Below are positions 1-10,983 of a DNA stretch of 64,000 bases, one piece after another. Numbering within the stretch: position 1 is the stretch's first letter; each line of letters begins with the position of its first letter. The stretch comes from Chelydra serpentina (Eukaryota > Chordata > Testudines > Chelydridae): the NCBI GenBank assembly GCA_037349315.1, contig JBAIAC010000057.1, forward strand, positions 14,229,501 through 14,293,500, read 5' to 3'. The position numbers were made by a program, and so were the translations under genes. The notes under the pieces were generated by a model. The model saw nothing but the letters and a program-made list of their open reading frames with translations, made no database searches and was not told the origin of the DNA.

Positions 1-39
1 TTTTGCTGACACAGACTAACACGGCTACTACACTGAAAC
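1..39 (+). repeat. Penelope-like element 3' tail (fragment)
   Basis: The first bases match the end of the fuller copy at 50900-50938, including GACTAACACGGCTACTACAC and the CTGAAAC end. The element's body lies outside the window. Confidence 0.7.
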
Positions 40-1320
40 CTATCATTTCTTAGTCAACTTTCCAGCCTCCCGAAACAGTGTAAATTAGGGGAGTGAGGTT
101 AGGAGGAAGTCAATGTATCCCCATATATTGTGCAACATAAAACTTGTATGGGAGCCTTTTGGTGTATCTAAATATTTCTAAAGTGTCTAAAATATTTATT
201 GCAGCTTGATTATGAGATTTAATTTCCTGTCTACAAATGCTTTGCAAATTTTGGGTTTTCCCTGATCTCCCTAAACTTAAACACTGGAGTGTATGAAATA
301 ATACAGAACTGTATATGGCTTATTGTTAAAGTGACTAGTGAGTTGTTTCTCAAAGCGTGCGCGCGCACACACACTTTTAAAACGAGAGAGGACTGTATAG
401 CCTGTTAGAGTAACTTGCATGAAATCTGTTTCTTGTTGTTTCAAAGCCAGAAATTGCTTGTGTTTGTCGCATGCATCTGTTGTGACCGTTTGAGACAAAC
501 CTCAAGGAAGTTCTTTGTCACGAAAGTCTGTGTGGCTTTGTGGCTTGAAGCAGCAGTGTAACGTTGTTACATGTTGACATTTTAAAACAAAATTGCAGAT
601 TTTGTTAAGACATTTAAAGCCATGAGGTGTAAGGAGTCAGGACCCAATCCTGCGAACACAAGAATGAGTACTCCCAATGGGACAACTCTCATGACCTCGG
701 ATTTGCAGGATCAGACTTGAAATTGATAAAGATGGCACTAGCATAAATTCTTCACAAGAGAAAGTAAAGAACTCTTAAAAGGTAAAACACCCTTCCACTG
801 CCCAGATAGCCAAAAAGAATCCCCTAAACATTGCTAGTTTTTTTTCTTTATTGTAGGTATTTTAATTAGATCAAGTTAAAATAAGTAATGTGTGCCTATT
901 AAATACCAGGGCTTTATCAGTTTTTAGTTTTCATTCAGACTGCCCCGTGTGTAATTTTAATGTGTGGGAGGGTCTTCTAAACGTTGGTGGTGTGGTATGT
1001 TTGGGAGTTTTCTTTAGCAACACTGTCATCTGATCCAACTTTTCAGTGGCATGTCCTATCTATCCAGTCAAATGTTTCCACTGCTTCAGACCCGTCTATG
1101 ATAGGCACAGTAGTTGTGTGAAAATGCTTAGGAGCTTGAAAACACACACACATACATGTATAATATGCAAAATATATGTATAATTGGGACTTGAGACAGA
1201 GCTTTGGTTTCTGAGCTCAGCTAATCAAGGGTGTATGTGCTCTGAGTCTTGTTTGTAAAGCACATGTGATTCAAGGAGAATCAACTCACACCCTCCTCAT
1301 GTGTGAAAGCACCAAGACAG

Positions 1321-1460
1321 TGGCCTCCCCAGGAACTGAAATTGCAGGGGGGGAGTGTTTGAATTTACTGGGGGGGTGTCACTAAATTGGCATGTAACTA
1401 GTTCACAAAACTGGGGAGGTGTTGGGGAAATTCGGGGGGGGGGGTAGGGAAATCACTGCA
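1321..1460 (+). repeat. Dispersed G-rich repeat, copy 1
   Basis: This segment is near-identical to 43421-43562 in the same orientation. Both run from GGCCTCCCCAGGAA through CACTAAATTGGCATGTAACT to GGGAAATCACTG, and differ mainly in the lengths of G runs. The family is not recognised. Confidence 0.75.
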
Positions 1461-2074
1461 CCAAGATGTTATTAAAGGGACCCACCCAAGATGGAAGTTT
1501 AAACACCAGTTTGTTTTCCTCTAAACACACCTCTACGTGATTGCCTGTTGGAAGGAGGCCAATGTAAATTGTTTAACTTGAGAACAGGATCACCAGGGCC
1601 TACTTGTAGCCGCCATGCCTAGTAATTATTGCAACACAACTGAGAGCAGTATCAGGTGGCCGATACTGGCTGGAACTGAGATGGTTTCACAACCTGACAA
1701 AATGCTCCAAAGGCAGTTGCAACAAGTGGCCTGCAGCCTTCTGCTTTAGGGCATTTAAAGCTCCCAGTCTGTACGATTTTGACTAATGTTTGGAGGCCTC
1801 GGGTAGGAAATGTATAGCAGACTCTAGCTGCATGAATTCCGTGTGCACGTAAGTGCCAGAGAATCAGTCTGCAGTCTGAGAGCATGTGTTGGCAGTTTGC
1901 AACCCCAATTCTGGTTTTCTCCCCCAAAAGCCAGAGGGTCATTCTGGAGGCTGGGGCTGTGGTCACTGTGGCAGACCCACCGCTAGCATAAATGGTTGTC
2001 TTTCCATTGCCTTCAGGGGAGCTGTGGCAGTTGACACCAGCTGAGGATCTGCTCAATGGTTATGCACACTAGTA

Positions 2075-2350
2075 CTGAAAATTGCTTAGTTTCTTATTTT
2101 TACCATATAATTGTAAAATTGTAAAATGAATCAATTGGAATATAAATATTGTACTTACATGTCAATGTATAGTATATAGCAGTATAAACAAATCATTGTC
2201 TGCATACAATTTTAGTTTGTACTGACTTCACTAATGCTTTTAATGTAGCCTGTTGTAAAACTAGGTAAATATCTAGATGAGTTGATGTACCCCCTGGAAG
2301 ACCTCTGCATACTCCTAGGGGTACATGTACCCCTGGTTGAGAACCACTGC
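2075..2350 (+). repeat. hAT-type transposon 3' end, copy 1
   Basis: This AT-rich block ends in GGTTGAGAACCACTG, the complement of a typical hAT-Charlie terminus (CAGTGGTTCTCAACC). A second copy lies at 29600-29866 and shares TTTAGTTTGTACTGACTT and CCCCTGGAAGACCTCTGCAT. Neither copy keeps the left end or coding sequence, so it is probably the 3' part of a decayed element. Confidence 0.55.
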
Positions 2351-4165
2351 TGTAGAGCACCCAGAGTTTAACCAATAGGCAGTGAATAGTCACGGCAGAG
2401 AATTTAAAATTAGACTCACTATTCAGGATATGCACATTTCTGGTATACTCAACCATTGTAACATCCCCTTGTTTACATTCTTGTAGATGTTAAATGTTAT
2501 GCCTTTGCCAAGCACATTATTAATATTTTGCAGGTCACCTTTTACATTCAGTTTGAGAACTATAACTTGAGTTTCCTGGCTTTTGTGCCTGTTGATTCTT
2601 GGCTGCAATGCTGCACTTTTGGGGGAGAGGGGTAATTTAATTTCGTAGGGGGTTTAAAAAGGAAGAACATGACTGGTCACTGAAATAAATGTTTACAGAT
2701 CAGAGCATACTTTGGTCTGTAAGGAAAGTAATGTCTGGCACATGTCACATGTTAACTTCCTTTGTGCAACTTCTTTATTTCAACAACTTCTTTTTCAAGC
2801 TTAGTAGTTCACACATTCCGTAGCAAGAGGACGGCAAACAACGTTTTTAACTGAAAATCACTGTTTCTGGGTGATCCAACAGTAAGAAACAGCGACGTAA
2901 ACTTTCAGCCCAGAAGTTCTTTTGTTTTTTAAAACTAATCCGCTGGAAACAAGGGAACCAAAGTACAGTCTCGGCTGTGAATGTGGCTTTGCTGTCAGGA
3001 AGAATGTCTCCCAGGCGTGTGATGGTAGCATTGCCCTGTGGTCTGGTGCTGATAGTAAGCTGGACAGCACTCTTAGCTGCTCCATACTCCGGCAATGTCT
3101 TCCCCACTAAAGAGTGTGTCGCTGTGGGATAACTTAACCAGTGTTGGCTGTCCTGCTGTAAAATCCTAGTGGAGGCTACACACCTGTGGTGCCTTCTGCG
3201 AGGTCAGCACTATACCTGGATGACCTCACCTGCCTCACGGTAAGTCTCCACTAGGTTTTTACAGTGGGGCCGTTAACGCAGTGAAGATGAAACCTTGCAG
3301 TCGGCTCTTGCTAAACTTAAGTTGGGCTACTTGTGTGTGTAAAGTGAGCAGAACTTGGGCCTTTGTCTTGAAAGAGTCTCTCTCTCTAAAGCTGCTCAGC
3401 ATGCCACAGCCTGTTCATATTGTAGGTGTCTGAGACTCCCCTTCCCCCACACAGAATAGCTTTCTAGCTAGAGACATTCCCCCACCACCAAGCTTGCTCT
3501 GGGGGCTGTCTGCTGAAATGAAGCCAGCTGTATTTATTTTGCTACTTCTGCCCTGCTAGTGTGGGGAAAGTGAGCTGAAGGTAGAGGTAAAGCTTGACCG
3601 GGTTGAGATTCTATTTTAAAATAACAAATCTCTAGACTCCCTGACTTTAAAGTTTCTGTCTGCTCTCAGATGATGCACAAAGCTGAGTGACTTTGCAGCT
3701 GGGTTCACTTAAGAAACAATTTATTCAGCTGCTGCTCTCTCTGGAGCTGAACCACTACATTCTGACACTTGTACCAACTGGGTTTTACTTAACTGGATCC
3801 TCCTTCACCCCTGTATAAAATCTGCTTGATTTCACCAGCACCCCCCCTCCCCCACAAGCTCACACCCATGCAGGGTGGGCGTATACGAGATCATAGGACC
3901 TTTTTGCATTTCTCTATAGATGTGCTGGTACAAGGATTTTAAAGACAGACTGGTAACATGTTTCAAAAACATTTTTCACATTAAACCCAAAGACCAATTT
4001 GTGCGTTGTTACGCTCCGTTACGTAGTCAGAACTCTTGGGCATAATCTGTGTGGTGGTGTTTCCTGGTCCCCTTGAAGCATCTCTGAAGAAGAGTTCTTT
4101 GCAGGTTTTGAGCATGTGCTACTGACCCACCTCTTGGAAAATCCTGTGTATTTTTGCCTCTCTAT

Positions 4166-4678
4166 TAGAATCATCAGGGTTGGACGGGACCTCAGGAGGT
4201 CATCTAGTCCAACCCCCTGCTCAAAGCAGGACCAATCCCCAACTAAATCATCCCAGCCAGGGCTTTGTCAAGCCTGACCTTAAAAAACCTCTAAGGAAGG
4301 AGATTCCACCACCTCCCTAGGTAACCCATTCCAGTGCTTCACCACCCTACTAGTGAAAAAGTTTTTCCTAATATTCAACCTAAACCTCCCCCTCTGCAAC
4401 TTGAGACCATTACTCCTTGTTCTGTCATCTGCCATCACTGAGAATAGTCTAGATCCATCTTCTTTGGAACCCCCTTTCAGGTAGCTGAAAGCAGCTACCA
4501 AATCCCCCCCTCATTTTTCTCTTCTGCAGACTAAACAATCCCAGTTCCCTCAGCCTCTCCTCATAAATCATGTACTCCAGCCCCCTAATCATTTTTGTTG
4601 CCCTCCGCTGGACTCTTTCCAATTTTTCCACATCCTTCTTGTAGTGTGGGGCCCAAAACTGGACACAGTACTCCAGTT
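4166..4678 (-). mobile_element. CR1 LINE, 3'-end fragment
   Basis: Read on the minus strand, this encodes the end of the CR1 reverse transcriptase ORF ([53 protein letters not shown]) and the 3' tail that appears on + as AGGAGGTCATCTAGTCCAAC. It is broken by a frameshift near 4450-4500 and truncated 5' at about 4678. It is about 500 bp of a roughly 4.5-kb element. Confidence 0.9.
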
Positions 4679-5690
4679 GTTTTTAACCCTCTCCAAAAAT
4701 ATTGTGGATGTATTTTTTTTTCCCTTGAGGATCACAGAAATGTAGCGAGGAACTCAAAACAGCTGTATTTAATTTTTTAATTAGAGTTTGCTCCCAGTTT
4801 ACTTCCTTTGGAATCAATAACAATCCATACGTTTAACATCCTGCTGCCCAGGCGCTTAGCGAAACTGCTTATGGCCCCAACCCAGCAAAGCCCGAAAGCA
4901 CATGCTTAAGTTTGGTCTTGCACTCTTGTGATTGTTTTGGATAGTGTGAAGCCCCAGATGCTTGAAAAGTCACTGCATGAGAATCCCAACTTTCATTTAA
5001 AAATTAAAAGTTAATATCTAGCTCTCATAGTTGTGGAGAAAAGCCTGAAAATGTGAATCAAGTGTGCCCTAAAGGCTCAGAGAGCAAATAAAAAGAAACC
5101 CAAATTAAAAATAATAAAAATCTCTCTCTTTTTTTAGGCCCTACACTTTAAAAAACAAATAAAGAAAAAATAAATCTTAGGGTTGAAATGAACAAGACTA
5201 CTTGTGCTTAAAGATAAGCATGTGCTTAAGTACATTGCTGGATCGGGGCCTACATTAGTCAGTAGCAATACGTCAGAAAATACCCGAGGGAATTACTAAC
5301 AAGTGAAATAGAGTAGCATTGCTGTGTTTGAAATACTTTCTTGCATAAATTGCAAGTTTCCCGATGTTAGCATCATCAAAAACAAACAATAGCTGTTTAA
5401 AAATTGGAAGCAATTGACACCCCCCCCCCCCCGTGTTTCAGTTCAGCAAATGTTAATTTGCATCTTTCTCCCACACAAATGATCCCAACAGAGCTGAACT
5501 GAACATATCTTTTATACGTTCAGTGTAGTGATGCTGTCATTTCCAGGGAGAGGCGTTTGGCTAATGTGAGCTCCTTCTCACTGGCTGGATATAGGGATCA
5601 GATCAAAAATAGTGTAGGCTCAGGATAAACTCTGGCCTACATGTTTCAAATTGACTAACAATTATTGGTGTCCAACTTGACACCTTAAGG

Positions 5691-6181
5691 CAGGGGTGGG
5701 CAAACTTTTTGGCCTGAGGGCCACATCGGGGAATAGAAATTGTATGGAGGGCCATGAATGCTCACAAAATTGAGGTGGGGGTGCGGGCTCTGGGGTGAGG
5801 CTGGGGATGAGGAGTTTGGGGTGTAGGAGGGTGCTCTGGGCTGGGACCAAGGAGTTCGGCAGGCAGGAGGGGCATCAGGGCTGGGGTAGGGGTGTGGGAA
5901 GGGGTTCTGGTTCTGGTTGGGGGTGTGGGCTCTGGGGTGGGGCTGAGGATGAGAGGTTTGGGGTGCAGGAGGGTGCTCCATGCTGGGATCGAGGGGTTTA
6001 GAGAACGGGAGGGGGATCAGGGCTGGGGCAGGGGGTTGGGGCATGGGGAGAGGCTCAGGGGTGTGACCCCCGCCCCAGCGCCCGCCGGAGTGGGGCCAAG
6101 CCGCATGGTGGGGCTGAGACGCTTGGTGTGCCTCAGGGGCCTGCTTAAAACGGCTCGCAGGCCGTAGTTTGCCCACCCCTG
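5691..6181. mobile_element. Non-autonomous hAT element with exact 8-bp target duplication
   Basis: The inverted ends are CAGGGGTGGGCAAAC (left) and GTTTGCCCACCCCTG (right), flanked on both sides by the 8-bp duplication CCTTAAGG (5683-5690 and 6182-6189). The interior is a G-rich degenerate tandem array of GGGGTGTGGGCTCTGGGG-like units with no coding capacity. Terminal sequence and duplication length place it in the hAT superfamily. Confidence 0.88.
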
Positions 6182-7299
6182 CCTTAAGGAGATCTCATTT
6201 TCAGAAAATGGTGAGCACTTGCCCTCTGAAAAACTTGCCCCTTCTAAGGTGTCTTGTGTCTGGCACGCAAAACCCCTGTTCTTTTGAGAATTGAGGCCTT
6301 TGTGTGTCTAAATTCTCAGTGAGGAGGTGGACTGTATGGTCAAGTGTTGTAAGATCTCTGGCATTATTAGATCATTCTCTGATTCAATGTTTGCATAATT
6401 TTTAATTCAGGTGACCTGTGAAGTGGGGCAAAAGTGGGTTTATTCCATTTTTGCTTTCTAATTAAATACAAAAAAAGTCTGAAAATCGTTTTTTTTTCTT
6501 TCTCTTGTGGGTGTGGGTGGTTCTGCCTGGTTGTTACGTTAGTGATTCGGATGGTGTCAATCCTGTTTTTCCTGTTACTCTGTAGATGCCAGGGGGATCA
6601 GCAGCATTATTACATCAAAAATGCCAAGGAAGTGAAACTGTAGCCACTTCTGTACATCATTAAAAAAAAAAAAAAAAAAAGGACACATGCCCTAATCTTT
6701 CCATTTTAGGTTGTCCTTATTGATGGAACTATTGATCCATATTGATGTCTGGTCCGGCTATTGTCCCATTCATGGGCGTAGCAGGGCTGTTTGCTTTGTT
6801 ACTGCTCCAGGGCCTCGCCTTAGCAGTATCACAGGGTGTGACGTTCTGTGCAGGGAACTGATGGGAGGGTGTTACCAGCAGCAGTTATGTTGTAATTCAG
6901 TTACACTGAATACTGGTTTCCTGACTATTTTTATCCCCAAATATGGATGTAACATTACTTGGATGTGTCGTGCAATCCCTGAGTCCGGTTGTACTGTGCC
7001 CATGTCACACGGCAGGCAGCGTCCACTAGGGTGAAGGGTGGAAAATAGTTTCCCTTCTCGCCCCTTGTTTTCAGAGACTCATCATTCTCCAAAACATGCA
7101 GTTTTAGGACTGAAATTTTCCATGGCTAATCTCTGACCAAAGGAGAGTGAGACCAGCCGTTTTTGAAGCAGAAAGTGAGAGAAACAATATTTGTGTTACT
7201 GTCTTAAAAAAAAAAATCGCAACCTTCTTTTACCCATTTAAACGATAGGAAAACTGGATGTCATTTTGAAATTGAAATTTGGCTTGGAAGCAGTGAGAA

Positions 7300-7475
7300 G
7301 TAACCTGGTCCAGTGGACTGGGTCTATTCCTGGTTCTCCCACTTGGGCAAATCACTTACTCTCTCTGTGTCTCGATTTCCCAGTCTGTAAAAGGGGTATA
7401 TGATGCTCAACTTTTTTTGAGCTCTATGGATGACAAGCGCTGTATAAGAGCCATCTGTTAGTATTAGAGTATGGC
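7300..7475 (+). repeat. MIR-like ancient SINE
   Basis: The MIR core is recognisable as ACTTGGGCAAATCACTTA followed by a TCGATTTCCCAGTCTGTAAA-type segment and a loosely conserved 3' part. It is diverged, in line with an old amniote-wide insertion. Confidence 0.6.
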
Positions 7476-8128
7476 CTTGATTTGGAAAAAAGTGGGTTTG
7501 ATTTGCCGAAGTTATGGGGACCGGGCAAATCATGTATGAAGTATACATGGGAGAGATTTTCCTTAGCAATTTAGCTTGTGTTCACTGCCATGTGTTGGTC
7601 TCTGAGCTGGGACAGAACTTGACAACCTTAAACAGCCTTAACTTCAAAATTACAGCAGTGACTTTTCATTCCTCTTACTTGTCTTGATGTTCAGCTCTTG
7701 ATTACGTCTTAAAAGACAAGGTCATTTTTTGGTTCCCTCACTTCTCCCAGTAGTTTTGAGCATGTGTCAGTCAACTAAGGGTGGTTTCTTTCTCCTCCAT
7801 GGTAACTTAATTTTTTCTTTGTGGACATGCTGTCCTAACAGGGGCCTACTGCTTGTGTTAGCTTCTTTCCAGATGGGGTAGTGATCTCTGCTTAGGGATT
7901 CGTAGATAACAGACATTAATGCTTTTTTTTTTTAATTTTGCTTTTTTCTTAAATCCTCTTGTCTCTTTCCCTATTTTAAAAAACAAACCCTTAGAAAGTT
8001 CCATACAAATGAGCCACATTCAGAGAGCGATCAAGTTGCACAATGCAGCATTCAAAAAGCCAGAAAATCGGAAAGTTCGAGTAAGGACGAACACGCAACT
8101 TTAGCTCTTCCCCCTTGTGTGTGTGCAG

Positions 8129-8290
8129 GTGTCATGTCTGTGCGGCTCAGCTCCCTGCCTCCTGTGCGGCTGCTGCCCCTCCTCAAGAAACTCCACCATC
8201 TCCCGCCTCATCTTCACCTTCTTCCTGTTCCTGGGCACACTGGTATCCATTATCATGATCATACCCGGTGTGGAAGAACAGCTGCACAAG
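8129..8290 (+). CDS. SERINC2: SERINC2 coding exon 2 (first visible)
   Basis: The acceptor is a pyrimidine/GT-rich tract ending in CAG at 8126-8128, and the donor is GTATGC at 8291. The 54 codons begin with the cysteine-rich stretch [10 protein letters not shown] and include the first hydrophobic helix ([18 protein letters not shown]). A cysteine-rich N-terminus followed by CC and SRNST is typical of the SERINC family. Confidence 0.95.
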
Positions 8291-10945
8291 GTATGCAGCA
8301 TTTCTAATGTCCTTCCCTACCCCACTGATGTGAGACCTCTGAGCAAAGGCAGAAGAGGGCCACATCTGGGTGGGGAAATTGCCTGCAGGACCATGAATGT
8401 AGGGCTGGGGCAGGGGGTTGGGGTCCTGGAGGGAGTGCGGGGTGTGGGAGGGGATGTGGTGTGAAGGAAGGGGCTCAGGGCAGGGAGTTGGGGTACAGGA
8501 GGAGTGTGGGGTGCGGCAGGGGGCTCAGGGCAGGGGATCGGGGGGCAGGAGGGGTGCAGCAGAGGGTTGGGGTGTGGAGTGCAGGAGGGGGTCTCCGGGC
8601 AGGGGGTTGGGGAGCAGGAGGGGTGCAGCAGGGGGCTCAGAGAAGGGGGTTGGGGTTTGGGGTGTGGGAGGGGTTCCGGGTGGCAACAGCCAATGGGAGC
8701 TGTGGAGGGCAGTGCCTGTAGGCGAGGGCAGCGCGCGGAGCCCTCTGCCTGTGGTGCCGGCCGCTTCCAGGAGCGGCGCGGGGCCAGGGCAGGCAGGGAG
8801 CCTGCCTTAGCCCCACTGGGCTACAGGGCTGGCAATCCCACGGGCCGGATCCAAACCCCCGACGGGCCAGATTCAGCCCGCAGGCCGTAGTTTGCCCACC
8901 CCTGCTCTAGACGCTGCTCTAAGATAATATTCCGAGGTGCTCACAGAACTGTTTTCTCCCTGTCTCGCCTTGTAACAGCTTCCTGGCTTTTGCGAAGGAG
9001 GCAGTTCAACTCTAGGCATCCAAGGTCGTGTCAACTGCAAGTCCTTCCTGGGTCATAAGTCTGTGTACCGCATGTGCTTTGCAACGGCTGCTTTCTTCTT
9101 CCTCTTCGCCTTGATCATGATCTGTGTGAGGAGCAGTAAGGACCCAAGAGCAGCAATTCAGAATGGGTGAGGCTACTGTGACGTATCTCGCCTCACTGAT
9201 GATTACAGGAAGCGCTTCACTTAAATCACAATTATTTTAAGATGTCCTTGGCATGTTACTAATGGAGCCACTGATTGCTCGCAATGAAGTAATTCAAAAA
9301 AATCTTGTCTACTTTATATTGCGGATGCTTTTTCATCTCCATGGTGGGAGTCTGCGGGTCAGTTTTCAAGGCCAGAAAAGGATCATCTGGTCTGACCTCT
9401 TGATTAATGCAGACCGCAGAATCTCACCAAGGATTTCCTGCAAAGAAGACCATTAGGATTCACCCCCTTTATTGAGTCCAATAACTTGGCAGTGCCCCGG
9501 TTTTGCTTTCTCATTCTCTAGCCCAATTGCATTGTTTAGTTTGCAGACCCTGCAGGGGAACTGGTGCAAAGGTAAAGCTTGTAATGATAGGTATGTAACA
9601 TTTCTCTCAAAATAAACAAACCACTTCAAATTGTGGCCCTGAACTCCCTGCAGCTCTCATGGTCGAAGCAGATGTTACTGCAGGGTAATAGCCTCCCGCT
9701 GCTAGATAAATACTGCAGTTCGTAGTCATTTTAAAGCAGGCGTCACTGATCTGTGACTGCTCTATGCCATAAAATGCTGACTGTAGCTTTAATTATTTTC
9801 CCTGGTGAATGTTGGTGCAAGAAAGGACCAGTTCTTCTGTCTAGCATTATTTAATAGCTGTATTCTGATTGGGTGCTTCATGTCAATATTCTGTTTTCCA
9901 AGCCAATCGCAGAGCAGCAGATCTACAAAAGCAGATTATTATTATTTTTTAAAGGTAACTGTTTTCCTGACCAGAGAGAAGTGTGACTTATTTTTGACTG
10001 GAAACAAGGCAGCAAGCCAGCACCTGCCATAGATCCCATGCACTATAAATAGCATGAGTCAACTGCACTCCTGTTCTCTGGTTCAACTCCAAGTAGCAGT
10101 AAACAGCGTCATTGGGCGTAGGACTTGGCCCATAGAATCATAGAATCTCAGGGTTGGAAGGGACCTCAGGAGGTCATCTAGTCCAACCCCCTGCTCAAAG
10201 CAGGACCAATCCCCAACTAGATCATCCCAGCCAGATGGGCTTCACCAGCTTGCTTCTCTTCCTCGGTCTCAGGTGGCTTTTCTTACCCCTTGTCTTCCCA
10301 TCCAGGTTTTGGTTCTTCAAATTCCTGATTTTGATTGGAATCACAGTGGGCGCTTTCTATATTCCCGACGGCTCGTTCACGACAGGTAAACACGCGTACA
10401 TGTATAAACACATCCGTGCCTGTCCGCAGGTTACATGCAACCCAGGCTATGCCTTAATATAATTGTCCAGTCAGTGTTTACAGGCTGCTCTTGCTGTTGG
10501 TCCTTGGAGTCTTGAACAATATCAGGACATTCTCAAGTGAGGTTCCTGGCCTCTCAAACCCGCTTCCCTTGGGGGTCTGCTGGAGCCCAACTTTAGCTAG
10601 CTCAGGGCCTTGGGGTGGTGCTGGTTCACGCAGGCCTTATGCCTGGGGTGGGGTGAGTGCCCTGGGGTGCCCATTGTAGAACAGATAAAAGAGCCAGTCA
10701 TCTCAACTGAATGAGTGGTGTTTTTAATTGGATGGGAGCCTCCCAGGTAGTGATACCATAGATAAAGGAGTTATCAGGACAAATTATTTGGTGGCCTCAG
10801 AGTGCCGGCCACTGACTCTCTTGCAGGTGGCCACTCTCACACTTGCCGCCCCCCCCCCCCCCCAAGTCACAGCCCAAGAGCCTGTGGCCACAAGAAAAGC
10901 CCCAGTGGCCACATTTGAGAAACGCTGCCATAGAAATAGCTACAG

Positions 10946-10983
<38 letters not shown>

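Larger units (their letters stand above)
40..8128. other. Intron-like or upstream DNA, no recognised gene
   Basis: This stretch is AT-rich and holds no exon I can recognise, including the missing first SERINC2 exon. Repeats within it are listed separately (1321-1460, 2075-2350, 4166-4678, 5691-6181, 7300-7475). Other visible items are a poly-C run near 5420-5433, an A-run near 6661-6680 and short CA tracts near 366 and 1143. Because SERINC2 begins in the middle here, most of it is probably SERINC2 intron 1 or promoter-proximal DNA. Confidence 0.5.

Noticed and set aside
5685..6176. 163-codon Pro-rich frame
   Set aside because: It lies wholly inside the tandem-array interior of a non-autonomous hAT element.
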